Positions 48,756 to 57,760 of a DNA stretch of 64,000 nucleotides are shown here, one piece after another. The DNA is from Candidatus Omnitrophota bacterium (GTDB lineage Bacteria; Omnitrophota; Gorgyraeia; JABMRN01; RBG-13-46-9). The stretch covers positions 37,106 to 101,105 of the forward strand of contig JADHYL010000001.1 of the NCBI GenBank assembly GCA_016782495.1, in the 5' to 3' direction. Position 1 is the stretch's first letter. Each line of letters begins with the position of its first letter. Position numbers and translations under genes: made by a program. Below the pieces are notes generated by a model. That model saw only the letters and a program-made list of their open reading frames with translations. It was not told the DNA's origin and made no database searches.

Positions 48756-50142
48756 TTCTCTTTTTCATCTCTTGCAAAAGTTTGGGGGCTGTGCCTCCGA
48801 TATCCCCCGCACCCATAATTAAAACAAGATCTCCCCTTTTTAGCTTTCCGGAGAGATATTTGGGTATTTTGTCCTTGTCCAATAACTTAACGGGGATAGA
48901 CCTGTCTTTTAGCATGATCTCGTATATACTCCGGGAGCTGGCACCTTTTATTTTGTCCTCGCTGGCAGGATACACCTCGGTCAGTATGACTTCGTCCGAA
49001 CCCGCAAAAGAGGCCGAAAACTCTTTATAAAATGATTTTGTCCTTGTGTACCTGTGCGGCTGAAAGACCGTTATAAGCCTTTCGGGTTTAAGTGAATATG
49101 CGGCGGAAATTGTCGCCTTGATCTCCGTGGGGTGGTGGGCGTAATCCTCAACTATCTTCGCTCCGCCAACATCCCCTATAAGCTCAAACCTTCTTTTAAC
49201 GCCTTTATAACCCGAAAGCGCGCGTTTCATCGTATCGAACCCTATTCCGAACTCAATGCCCAGCGCAATCACCGCCACCGCATTTAAAACATTATGAACC
49301 CCGGGCATGTTCAGCGCAAAGCGACCTATTTTTTCTCCTCTCTTAAAACAGTCAAATAGGATTTTGAACGTGTCGATTTTTACGTTTGCCGCATATACGT
49401 CCGCTTCTTCAGAGAATCCGAAGCTTACGGTTTTTCCTTTGAAAATCTTTGCGAGTTTCCTGAGGCGCCTGTCTTCGACTTTGTAGAAAAAAGTAGATCG
49501 AGAAGACTGGCCGGCGAGAAACTTCCTGAACGCATTCGCAAGATGCGCCTCGTCTTGGTAGTGCTCCAGGTGTTCTTTTTCAAGATTGGGCATAATAATG
49601 TGGGTAGCCTTTAGGATAACAAATCTGCCATCGCTTTCGTCTACCTCCGCTACGAGTGTTTTACTCTTTCCGGATTTGGCATTTCCTCCAAAGTGCGGGG
49701 ATTCTCCACCTATTAAAACGGTGGGATCGGCCCCCGCTTCCTCCAGAAGAAGCGATACCATCGCGGTAATTGTAGTTTTTCCGTGGGTTCCGGCAACTGC
49801 CACGACGTCTATATTCCCGTCCATAACCGTCTTTAAAAGCTCGATCCTCGATATAATAAGAATCTTCTTTTCTTGGGCTGCCAGAATCTCCGGATTGTTC
49901 ATGCGAATGCTTGACGAATATACAACAATATCCTGATCTTTTATGTAGGACTTATCATGGCCTATGTTGACTATAATGCCTTTTCTGCGCAATTTCTTCA
50001 CAATGCTCCCCTCGACAACATCCGAACCGCTCACTCTGCAACCTGACTCTTTTAAAATAAATGCCAGGCCACTCATGCCGATACCGCCTATGCCGATCAT
50101 GTGAATTTTGCGGTTTTTTATCTGCAAGCTGCCGTCGTTCAC
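48724..50142 (-). CDS. murC: UDP-N-acetylmuramate--L-alanine ligase
   Basis: MurC adds L-Ala to UDP-MurNAc, the first step of stem-peptide synthesis. The 472 residues begin with the Rossmann-like domain (HMIGIGGIGMSGLAFILKES, SGSDVVEGSIVKKL). The ATP loop VAGTHGKTTITAMVSLLLE is near 117, VDESDGRF and HYQDEAHL follow, and the C-terminal domain has VEDYAHHPTEIKATISAAY near 330. It overlaps murG by 4 nt upstream and murB by 32 nt downstream. Confidence 0.97.
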   Translation of the reverse strand: MNDGSLQIKNRKIHMIGIGGIGMSGLAFILKESGCRVSGSDVVEGSIVKKLRRKGIIVNIGHDKSYIKDQDIVVYSSSIRMNNPEILAAQEKKILIISRIELLKTVMDGNIDVVAVAGTHGKTTITAMVSLLLEEAGADPTVLIGGESPHFGGNAKSGKSKTLVAEVDESDGRFVILKATHIIMPNLEKEHLEHYQDEAHLANAFRKFLAGQSSRSTFFYKVEDRRLRKLAKIFKGKTVSFGFSEEADVYAANVKIDTFKILFDCFKRGEKIGRFALNMPGVHNVLNAVAVIALGIEFGIGFDTMKRALSGYKGVKRRFELIGDVGGAKIVEDYAHHPTEIKATISAAYSLKPERLITVFQPHRYTRTKSFYKEFSASFAGSDEVILTEVYPASEDKIKGASSRSIYEIMLKDRSIPVKLLDKDKIPKYLSGKLKRGDLVLIMGAGDIGGTAPKLLQEMKKRNEKQISKGAR

Positions 50143-51221
50143 TTTAGCACTTCTTCCTTCAGCCTCTTTGCTCCGTCCACAACGCTAAGCCTCCCGGCGT
50201 TTTCCGCCAGAATTTTTCTCTTATCGGGATCGTCCATAAGTCCGATTATAAGGTTTTTTAATTCTTCGTTGGTGATGCGCTTTTCATCTCTGTAAATAGC
50301 GGCATTCTCTCTCGCAAAAAATTGTGCGTTAAAACGCTGGTTATTTTTTTCGTCGGGGTACGGTATGAGTATCATGGGTTTTTTGAATGCTGCCAGTTCA
50401 AAGACCGCTGCCGCGCCCGAGCGACTGATGGCCAGGTCGCATACGCTATATGCTTCATTTATGTCTTTTATAAATCCAAACACCTTGCCGTGTATGCCGT
50501 TTTCCTCGTAACGCTTCCGGATTTTCTCCACATTTTTTGGTCCAGCGATATGAAGAAGCTGCAAGCGTCTCTTTTTCTCGTCCGGCAGGAGGCCCACGCT
50601 TTTTGAAACCAGGTCATTCAGTGACCGTGCCCCCTGGCTGCCGCCCATAACGAGTATGGTCATTTTATCTTTTTCAAGACCGAGATCTAGAAATCCCTGA
50701 GGACCACAGTCTTCCAGGCTTTCCTTTCTCAAGGGATTTCCCGTAATAACGATATTTCTATTGCGGAAATATTTTTTTGTCTCCGAAAAACTTATCGTAA
50801 CTTTATCGACAAATCTATCAAGAAATCGATTTGTCCTGCCCGGAACTACGTTTTGCTCGTGGATAATCGTTTTTATGCCGATTAAAGCTGCCAATAAAAC
50901 AATGGTGCCTCCGGTATATCCTCCAAAGCCGATAACCATACCCGGCCTGCAATTCGCAAGGATATACAAAGCGTGGAAACTATCGAGAATCAGCTTGAAC
51001 GCAAAAATAAAAAACCGATATCCGAAATTATACGGCATCGGATTTGCAGAGAGAAATATTTTTTTATACTTTTTGTTTTCCAGTATGTTTCGATCAAGTT
51101 CTCTTCTGCTTGCCACAAAGATTATCTCGACCGCTTCACTCTCAAGCTCTTTTGCAAGCGAAACGGCGGGAAATATATGGCCTCCGCTTCCCCCGGATGC
51201 TATTAGTACTTTCATGCTCAT
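50139..51221 (-). CDS. murG: UDP-GlcNAc transferase MurG (lipid II synthesis)
   Basis: MurG transfers GlcNAc onto lipid I at the inner face of the membrane. The 360 residues begin MSMKVLIASGGSGGHIFPAV, the GGTGGH-type loop 1. GFGGYTGGTIVLLAAL, IHEQNVVPGRTNRFL, and loop GGSQGARSLNDLV near 195 follow. The donor-binding region is ISRSGAAAVFELAAFKKPMI. A 171-bp repeat-bearing gap separates it from ftsW. It overlaps murC by 4 nt. Confidence 0.96.
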   Translation of the reverse strand: MSMKVLIASGGSGGHIFPAVSLAKELESEAVEIIFVASRRELDRNILENKKYKKIFLSANPMPYNFGYRFFIFAFKLILDSFHALYILANCRPGMVIGFGGYTGGTIVLLAALIGIKTIIHEQNVVPGRTNRFLDRFVDKVTISFSETKKYFRNRNIVITGNPLRKESLEDCGPQGFLDLGLEKDKMTILVMGGSQGARSLNDLVSKSVGLLPDEKKRRLQLLHIAGPKNVEKIRKRYEENGIHGKVFGFIKDINEAYSVCDLAISRSGAAAVFELAAFKKPMILIPYPDEKNNQRFNAQFFARENAAIYRDEKRITNEELKNLIIGLMDDPDKRKILAENAGRLSVVDGAKRLKEEVLK

Positions 51222-51240
51222 ATAGTTATATCTAACCGTT

Positions 51241-51380
51241 TAGCTACGAGGGACGATGGACGCCCACTCGCTTCGTTCGCTCGGACGAAGGACGATTCGC
51301 TTTTTAACCAATCGTCCTTCGTAACGCGGTTATAGTCATATACTCGTCCATCGTCCTTCATCCATCGTCCTTCGTAACGT
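51241..51380. repeat. Repeat-bearing gap between ftsW and murG
   Basis: The 16-mer ATCGTCCTTCGTAACG occurs twice in direct orientation (51311-51326 and 51364-51379). The inverted form CGAAGGACGATT at 51286-51297 pairs with AATCGTCCTTCG at 51310-51321 in a 12-bp perfect hairpin. Related CATCGTCCTTCA and GGGACGATGGACG units fill the rest. No ORF is seen. It interrupts an otherwise tightly packed dcw cluster. Confidence 0.7.
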
Positions 51381-51392
51381 GTTCCTTCTAAC

Positions 51393-52472
51393 CTACTCCC
51401 TCATCGCATTCAACATAACTCCCAGTGCAACCATGTGGAATACAAGCGAAGAACCTCCATAGCTGATAAATGGCAAGGGCAGTCCTTTCGTCGGAAGCGC
51501 ACCCACGCTCACGCCTATATTTACGAGCGCCTCAAAGGCGATCATGTTTGTTATCCCGAATATAAGAATTTTATTAAAGGGTCTCTGCTCCTTGAAGAAC
51601 GCTCGCATGCCCTGCCACACAAAAGCGCCGAAGAGAATAATAATGCAAGATGCACCGATAAACCCGAGTTCCTCGCCAATTATGGAAAATATAAAATCCG
51701 TATGCGACTCGGGAAGATAGAAAAGTTTTTGCTTAGATTGCCCTAGCCCTACGCCGAAAAGCCCGCCAGATCCAAGCGCAAGAAATGATTGGATAATCTG
51801 AAAACCCGCGCCCTTCTTGTCATGCCAGGGGTTTAAAAAAATGAGCATTCGTTTTCTCCGATAGGGCACGCTGAATATTAAATAATATAGAACCGGAAGT
51901 CCTGGAAGGACTGTCATAAAAAGGTGTTTTAATTTCCCGCCGGCAATAAAAATAATGAGAAACCCGATGAAAAAAATCGATATGGCTGTTCCGAGGTCCG
52001 GCTGAAGCAAAACCATAGAGCACGCGAGAATAACCACCGAGATACAAGGAATATAACCAGAATATAGATCCTTTATCCTGTAACCTTTTCTGGACAAAAA
52101 ATCCGCCAGGTATAAGATAAGGGTGAATTTTGCGAACTCTGATGGCTGTAAGCTAAGCGCCCCCATTCTGAACCAGCGCCGTGCTCCGCCGACCGATGCG
52201 CCTATGCCTGGAATAAGAACAAGCAACAAAAGTAAAAGTGACCCGAGCATTAAGGTTCTGGAGGATTTTTTGATTACATCGAGATTTACCGACATAGCGC
52301 ATAACATAAGCAAAAATCCACCGAACAGAAACCAGAGGTGTTTTTTTAGGAAAAATGCGCTGTTTCCGAATTTTTCATAGGCATATATCGCGCTTGAGCT
52401 GTATATCATGACAACGCCGAAAAAAAGCAATATAAGCGCAATTATAAAAATGGATCTTCTGATATTTGCCAT
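51393..52472 (-). CDS. ftsW: Division SEDS glycosyltransferase FtsW
   Basis: FtsW polymerises septal peptidoglycan with FtsI. The 359-residue protein has about ten membrane helices. Family motifs: GARRWFRMGALSLQPSEFAK near 95-115, LLQPDLGTAISIFF, NPWHDKKGAGFQIIQSFLAL, and GLGQSKQKLFYLPESHTDFI. LPLPFISYGGSSLVFHM is near the end. The dcw location between murD and murG identifies it as FtsW rather than RodA, whose gene is at 27208-28278. Confidence 0.96.
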   Translation of the reverse strand: MANIRRSIFIIALILLFFGVVMIYSSSAIYAYEKFGNSAFFLKKHLWFLFGGFLLMLCAMSVNLDVIKKSSRTLMLGSLLLLLLVLIPGIGASVGGARRWFRMGALSLQPSEFAKFTLILYLADFLSRKGYRIKDLYSGYIPCISVVILACSMVLLQPDLGTAISIFFIGFLIIFIAGGKLKHLFMTVLPGLPVLYYLIFSVPYRRKRMLIFLNPWHDKKGAGFQIIQSFLALGSGGLFGVGLGQSKQKLFYLPESHTDFIFSIIGEELGFIGASCIIILFGAFVWQGMRAFFKEQRPFNKILIFGITNMIAFEALVNIGVSVGALPTKGLPLPFISYGGSSLVFHMVALGVMLNAMRE

Positions 52473-52476
52473 GATT

Positions 52477-53838
52477 TTAGCCTTTAGCCTTCAATCCCCG
52501 AACGGTCTTCTTGAAAATCTCGCCCCGCTCTTTATAGCTATCGAACATGTCAAAACTCGAACACATGGGTGAAAGAAGCACGCACCCTTTGGGAGGCGCG
52601 CTTTCGTAGGCGGCCAGGACTGCTTCCTCGAGCGAATCTTTTTCCTCAACCTTTACAAGCTTCTCAAAGAGATTCCTCATTTTCCGCCTTGTCTCGCCGA
52701 TCAGGACGATTTTTTTTACATTCTTTTTCAAAGCGGGCAAAATCTTGCCGTAAGAGAGATTTTTATCCTTGCCGCCGGCTATGAGAACAGCCGGCTTCTG
52801 GAGGGACTCAAGCGCCCGACGGGTCGAATCCACATTTGTCGCTTTAGAATCATCTATAAATTCTATCCCGCCTATCGTTGCTATATTCTCGAATCGGTGC
52901 GCAAGCGGCTTAAACACCTTTACCACTTTTTCAATAGCATCCGGCCGTGCGCCCAACAAGGTGGCCGCCAAGGCGGATGCCAAAATATTCTCTAAATTAT
53001 GCTCGCCTTTTAATGTGGAATCGCCGAGCGTAAACAGTTCTTTTGTTTTGCCCCTGAGAGATATTTTGACCGCGTTTTTATCAAGATATATTCCTTCGAC
53101 TCTTTTCTTTCTGCTAAAATGAAAAAGGTGTGAGGCCATCTTCTTAGTTTTTCCCAGCTTCTGGAGATTTTTGTCGTCATAATTGAGTATGGTAATATCG
53201 TCGCCTCTTTGGTTTTTGAATATTCGCTTTTTGGCGTCAAAGTACGTTTTAAAATCGCTGTACCTGTCCAGGTGGTCTTCCGCGATGTTGAGCATGACTG
53301 ATATCTTCGGCCTGAAAAACGCTATCCATTCGAGCTGGAAAGAACTTGTTTCCAATACGACCACTGTCCCTTTTTTGATATGCTCAACTTCGCCCGATAA
53401 GGAATTTCCTATGTTGCCACATACGCTAACGGGGAATTTGGCATTTCGCAGAATTTCACCAAGGAGTGAAACAACGGTTGATTTTCCGTTCGTGCCGGTA
53501 ACCGCTACGATGCGCCCCTTGCAGAAGTGGTACCCAAGCTCGAGTTCACTTATTAGGGGAATATTGTTTTCTCGCGCGTAGCGAATCGGCAGGGATGTCT
53601 TTTCCACGCCCGGGCTTACCACCAAGAGTTCTGTGTCGTGCAAAAAGGACTCGGTGTGCTTGGCAATTTCCAGATCTATATATTTTTCTTCGAGAAGCTT
53701 TGCGTTTTTTCTTATGTCTTCATTCTTGCTATTGTCCGTAACGGATACAATAGCACCTTCTTTTTCGAGAAGTAAGGCACTTCCGATTCCGCTGTTTCCC
53801 AGCCCTACTACCGTAACTTTTTTATTCCGTAGATCCAT
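52477..53838 (-). CDS. murD: UDP-MurNAc-L-alanine--D-glutamate ligase
   Basis: MurD adds D-Glu to UDP-MurNAc-L-Ala. The 453 residues start MDLRNKKVTVVGLGNSGIGS with a dinucleotide-type loop. The ATP loop VAVTGTNGKSTVVSLLGEIL is near 115, LNIAEDHLDRYSDFKTYFDA follows near 190, and the C-terminal domain has FIDDSKATNVDSTRRALES and IAGGKDKNLSYG. The final part LLSPMCSSFDMFDSYKERGE is typical. It lies between mraY (11-nt gap) and ftsW (4-nt gap). Confidence 0.97.
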   Translation of the reverse strand: MDLRNKKVTVVGLGNSGIGSALLLEKEGAIVSVTDNSKNEDIRKNAKLLEEKYIDLEIAKHTESFLHDTELLVVSPGVEKTSLPIRYARENNIPLISELELGYHFCKGRIVAVTGTNGKSTVVSLLGEILRNAKFPVSVCGNIGNSLSGEVEHIKKGTVVVLETSSFQLEWIAFFRPKISVMLNIAEDHLDRYSDFKTYFDAKKRIFKNQRGDDITILNYDDKNLQKLGKTKKMASHLFHFSRKKRVEGIYLDKNAVKISLRGKTKELFTLGDSTLKGEHNLENILASALAATLLGARPDAIEKVVKVFKPLAHRFENIATIGGIEFIDDSKATNVDSTRRALESLQKPAVLIAGGKDKNLSYGKILPALKKNVKKIVLIGETRRKMRNLFEKLVKVEEKDSLEEAVLAAYESAPPKGCVLLSPMCSSFDMFDSYKERGEIFKKTVRGLKAKG

Positions 53839-53849
53839 GATTACAGTAA

Positions 53850-54938
53850 TTACATTGCCTTCAACGTCGCCAATCCCAGAAAGACGAGTATAACGGCCGC
53901 TATCCAGAAACGTATCGTAATTTTACTCTCCGGCCAGCCCAAAAGTTGAAAATGGTGATGGAGCGGCGCCATCAAAAAGACCCTTCTTTTAAAAAGTTTA
54001 AATGACATAACCTGCATTATTACGCTTATGACTTCTGCAACAAATATCCCGCCGATTATGAGCAAAAGAATCTCCTTCTTTATTAAAACGCTTACCACGC
54101 CGATCGCGCCTCCCAAAGGAAGCGATCCCGTATCGCCCATAAAAACCGTCGCGGGGTAAGAATTGAACCACAGAAATCCCAAGCAGCTACCTGCTATAAC
54201 TGCGCAGAATACCGCAAGCTCACTGCTTCCCGGCAGGTAGTAGATGTTGAGGTAACCGCTGAATTTTATATGCCCTGCAAGATAGCTTATTGCGCTATAG
54301 CTAAGCGCTATAAAACCTACGCAACCGATAGCAAGGCCGTCCAGGCCGTCGGTCAAATTTACGGCATTGCTCGTCCCGACAATAACAAGCGTAACAAACA
54401 AAATGTAAAATATCCCTAAGTTTACGAGCGCGTGCTTGAAAAACGGCACGTAAAGCGCGGTGGATATCTCGGGATCGAAATAGAGATACAGCGCAATTCC
54501 TGCGCCCAGAAGAAGTTGCCCTATGAATTTGGTTGTAGCGCTAAGCCCGCGCGACCTTACCTTGATCAGCTTTATGTAATCATCGACAAAGCCGACTATG
54601 CCGAGCCAGAGGACGCTTATGAGACCAATAACAATAAAGCGATTATCGAGCCTGGCCCAGAGAAGCGTGGAAAATAGTATGGAGAGTATAATTATTATGC
54701 CCCCCATTGTCGGCGTGCCTTCCTTGTGCTTGTGGAGCTCGTAAAGATTTTCAACGTATTCTTTCCTGGGCGAGTCACCTATTCTTAAATGTGAGAGCTT
54801 CCTTATTATAATCGGTCCTATTATGACGCTGAATAAAAATGCGGTTATACTGCCCATTGCGGCGCGAAAAGTAATATATTTGAATATATTAAATCCAAAC
54901 CACAGATCCTTTAAGGGATACAATAAATGGTATAGCAT
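53850..54938 (-). CDS. mraY: Phospho-MurNAc-pentapeptide transferase MraY
   Basis: MraY loads the MurNAc-pentapeptide on undecaprenyl phosphate, forming lipid I in the inner membrane. The 362-residue protein has ten membrane helices. Family signatures: KEGTPTMGGIIIILSI near 75, GFVDDYIKLIKVRSRGLSA near 120 with the double Asp, and NAVNLTDGLDGLAIG near 195. FMGDTGSLPLGGAIG and MAPLHHHFQLLGWPESKIT lie near the end. It follows murF by 8 nt and precedes murD. Confidence 0.97.
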   Translation of the reverse strand: MLYHLLYPLKDLWFGFNIFKYITFRAAMGSITAFLFSVIIGPIIIRKLSHLRIGDSPRKEYVENLYELHKHKEGTPTMGGIIIILSILFSTLLWARLDNRFIVIGLISVLWLGIVGFVDDYIKLIKVRSRGLSATTKFIGQLLLGAGIALYLYFDPEISTALYVPFFKHALVNLGIFYILFVTLVIVGTSNAVNLTDGLDGLAIGCVGFIALSYSAISYLAGHIKFSGYLNIYYLPGSSELAVFCAVIAGSCLGFLWFNSYPATVFMGDTGSLPLGGAIGVVSVLIKKEILLLIIGGIFVAEVISVIMQVMSFKLFKRRVFLMAPLHHHFQLLGWPESKITIRFWIAAVILVFLGLATLKAM

Positions 54939-54946
54939 GCGACTCC

Positions 54947-56269
54947 TTATTCACTTCTTTTTTTAAAATACTCTATTACCTTTTCCATTTCTGTTCTACG
55001 TGAACCCTTTACCAAAACCACATCACCGGGTTTTGCGATTTTCTTTAGAAAACCGGCGGCATCCCTGTGGGACCGGGCATGATAAAGACCTGCCATGCCC
55101 TTAAGACGCGCGCCTTTATTTATAAATTTTGAGAGCCCTCCCATCGTTATAAGAATATCTACAGGTCCGGAGGCTATTGTTTTGCCGATGGCCTCGTGCA
55201 TGGCTTTCGCTTTTTTGCCGAGTTCCAACATGTCGCCGCTCACAACAATCCTCTTTCCGTCCGCATTGTACTCCAGAAGCGCATCTATGGCGCACTCCAT
55301 GGATAATGGGTTAGAATTATAACTGTCGTCTAATATCTCTATGCCGCGGACATGCTTGAATTCAAGTCTCATGGGAGAGATGTGCCTGTATGAACTTATT
55401 CTACGCTCAATCGTAGGGAAATCGATATTGAAGTGCCTTGCGACGGCGATAGCGATAAGCGCATTGTAGACATTGTGCCTTCCAAGAATCGGAAGCTGAA
55501 AAGAATGTTTTTCGGCAATGCGAAAAGACCACTTATTTCCCGAATACACCAGATCCTTTGCCTGAAAACGGCACGGTTTTTCTATGCCGAAATAAATCTT
55601 TTTGCATTTAAGGCCTTTGATATTCGCGAGGTAAATATCGTCGCTATTCAATATGGCCGTACCCTCTTTTGAAAGGTGCCCCAGAAGTTCCGATTTAGCC
55701 GTAAAAACCTTTTTCAATGTGCCTAAGAATTTGAGATGCGACGGGCCGATATTCGTCACAACGCCTATCTCGGGGCTTGCGATTTCGCTTAGCCGGTCGA
55801 TCTCGCCGAGATGACTCATTCCCATCTCTAAGACCACCACATCGTGTTTTTTTTGAAGTTTGAATAAGGTCAGCGGAAGTCCTATGAGATTATTTTTTGA
55901 AGTTTCGTTTTTCAATACATTATACCGCGCTGACAAGACATGCCCGATCATGTCTTTTACCGTTGTCTTCCCGTTTGTACCGGTGACGGCGATAACGGGT
56001 ATCTTGAATTTTAAACGGTGCGCCTTTGCGACCCCACCCAATGCCTTAATAGTGTTATTTACTTTGATGAGCCGCTTTTTAAAAGAGGCTAGATTCTTCG
56101 GTATTTTTGAAACAACCGCTGCTCGGACGCCTTTTTTAAACGCTGTTTTTACAAAGTCATGGCCGTCGAATTTCTTGCCCTTAATCGCGAAAAAGACATC
56201 GCCTTTTTTTACCGTGCGTGTGTCGATTGAGATTAAATCCGGCTTTCCCGTAATTTCTTCGATACGCAT
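54947..56269 (-). CDS. murF: UDP-MurNAc-tripeptide--D-alanyl-D-alanine ligase
   Basis: MurF adds the D-Ala-D-Ala dipeptide (from Ddl) to the stem peptide. The 440 residues show SIDTRTVKKGDVFFAIKGKK in the N-terminal substrate domain. The ATP loop VTGTNGKTTVKDMIGHVLSA is near 95, LEMGMSHLGEIDRLS near 150, NIGPSHLKFLGTL, and ILDDSYNSNPLSMECAIDAL in the C-terminal part. It lies 3 nt after murE and 8 nt before mraY. Confidence 0.97.
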   Translation of the reverse strand: MRIEEITGKPDLISIDTRTVKKGDVFFAIKGKKFDGHDFVKTAFKKGVRAAVVSKIPKNLASFKKRLIKVNNTIKALGGVAKAHRLKFKIPVIAVTGTNGKTTVKDMIGHVLSARYNVLKNETSKNNLIGLPLTLFKLQKKHDVVVLEMGMSHLGEIDRLSEIASPEIGVVTNIGPSHLKFLGTLKKVFTAKSELLGHLSKEGTAILNSDDIYLANIKGLKCKKIYFGIEKPCRFQAKDLVYSGNKWSFRIAEKHSFQLPILGRHNVYNALIAIAVARHFNIDFPTIERRISSYRHISPMRLEFKHVRGIEILDDSYNSNPLSMECAIDALLEYNADGKRIVVSGDMLELGKKAKAMHEAIGKTIASGPVDILITMGGLSKFINKGARLKGMAGLYHARSHRDAAGFLKKIAKPGDVVLVKGSRRTEMEKVIEYFKKRSE

Positions 56270-56272
56270 ACA

Positions 56273-57760
56273 TTAACCCCTTAACGAGGGCATCGGTCGC
56301 TCTGTGGTTTTCAGGATACCCTCTGCGATCTTTTTGTCGTCGAAGGATATCCTTCTATCAGCCAAGACCTGTTCTGTCTCGTGTCCCTTGCCTGCTATTA
56401 ACACTATATCATTTTTTTTCGCTTTTTTTAAGGCCTTTTCTATAGCCTTTTTCCTGTCAAGCGCTACTATATAGTTACCGGAGGATCTCTCCATGCCCCC
56501 TTCCACATCGCGAATAATTCTTTTTGGATCTTCGTTACGCGGGTTATCATTCGTCAGAATAACAAAATCGGAAAGTTTCTGCGCAACCTGCCCCATCAAA
56601 GGCCTTTTTGTCCTATCCCTATCGCCGCCGCAGCCAAAAACCGTTATGATATTTCTTCTTTTGATGTGATTTAAGAACTTGAGGACATTTTCTAAGGCAT
56701 CGTGGGTGTGCGCATAATCGATGAATATCCTGAAGTCCTGCCCCTTCTCCACCGCTTCCAGTCTACCCCTTATGCTATTTACAGTTTCGATGCCACGCTT
56801 TATTGCGTGCTTGTCGATTCCCTGTGAGATGCCTACTGCTATTGCCGCAAGGATATTGGAAACGTTATGCAATCCCACTAACTTTGTATTAATACAAAAT
56901 GCGTACTTTTTTTGTATTTTTACATCAAAAGAAGAACCCCCGGGTTCAGTGCTTTTAACGCGCGCGGCGATGTCGGCGTCTTTGTCGAGACCGTATGTGA
57001 TTCTTTCGCATTTTACAATTTCCCTTATCCGCTTTGCGTTATTGTCGTCATTGTTGATTATTGCGATCCCCCGCGCTTTAATCCTTGAGAAAATCTTTGC
57101 CTTACTTTTAAAATACGTCTCGAGATTTCCGTGGTAATCAAGGTGCTCCCGCGTAAGATTGGTAAAGAGGGCTACGTCGAAAAATATATCGTCAACGCGC
57201 TTCTGGTCAAGGGCATGGCTTGAGACCTCCATGACAGCAGCTTTCAATCCGCTCTTCAGCATCTTATCGAGTAAAGCATTCAAGCTAAGCGCATCGGGAG
57301 TAGTGCGTTCGGCCGCAATACGGCGGTTTCCGGTTTTATATTCGATTGTGCCGATAACCCCGCAAGGCATGCCTGATTTATTAAATATGCTCTCCACCAA
57401 TAGTGCGGAGGTGGTTTTTCCGTTCGTTCCTGTTATACCGATGACTTTAAGTTTTTCTGCTGGTGAATGGTAAAAATTTTTCGCGGCTACCGAAAGTGCT
57501 TTTCTCGTATCTCTGACCGTAACGATTTTTCCTCTTTTAAAAGATTTTATCTTGCTCTCGTTGACAACGCAGGCTCGCGCCCCTTTTTTTAAAGCCTCAT
57601 TTACAAATTCATGCCCGTCAACCCTGGTGCCCTCTATGGCCACAAAAAGGTCACCTCTCTTTAAAACTTTTGAGTTCGCCGTAACGGACTTTATATCCGT
57701 TTTCAGCAAAGCCGGATCTGCGGTAACACTCATTCCCTCAAAAATATCCTTAAGTCGCAT
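56273..57760 (-). CDS. murE: UDP-MurNAc-tripeptide synthetase MurE, meso-DAP-type
   Basis: MurE adds the third residue of the stem peptide. The 495 residues have GDLFVAIEGTRVDGHEFVNE near 36, the ATP loop GITGTNGKTTSALLVESIFN near 108, and LTREHLDYHGNLETYFKSK. The specificity motif NDNPRNEDP is near 405. DNPR is the form found in enzymes that use meso-diaminopimelate, in contrast to lysine-adding MurE, so the wall is predicted to be of the DAP type. It overlaps ftsI by 11 nt. Confidence 0.96.
   Translation of the reverse strand: MRLKDIFEGMSVTADPALLKTDIKSVTANSKVLKRGDLFVAIEGTRVDGHEFVNEALKKGARACVVNESKIKSFKRGKIVTVRDTRKALSVAAKNFYHSPAEKLKVIGITGTNGKTTSALLVESIFNKSGMPCGVIGTIEYKTGNRRIAAERTTPDALSLNALLDKMLKSGLKAAVMEVSSHALDQKRVDDIFFDVALFTNLTREHLDYHGNLETYFKSKAKIFSRIKARGIAIINNDDNNAKRIREIVKCERITYGLDKDADIAARVKSTEPGGSSFDVKIQKKYAFCINTKLVGLHNVSNILAAIAVGISQGIDKHAIKRGIETVNSIRGRLEAVEKGQDFRIFIDYAHTHDALENVLKFLNHIKRRNIITVFGCGGDRDRTKRPLMGQVAQKLSDFVILTNDNPRNEDPKRIIRDVEGGMERSSGNYIVALDRKKAIEKALKKAKKNDIVLIAGKGHETEQVLADRRISFDDKKIAEGILKTTERPMPSLRG

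Noticed and set aside
51222..51392. CRISPR array between murG and ftsW
   Set aside because: Only two copies of a 16-mer in direct orientation with a short mixed spacer, plus inverted copies and no cas genes. It does not meet the pattern of an array.
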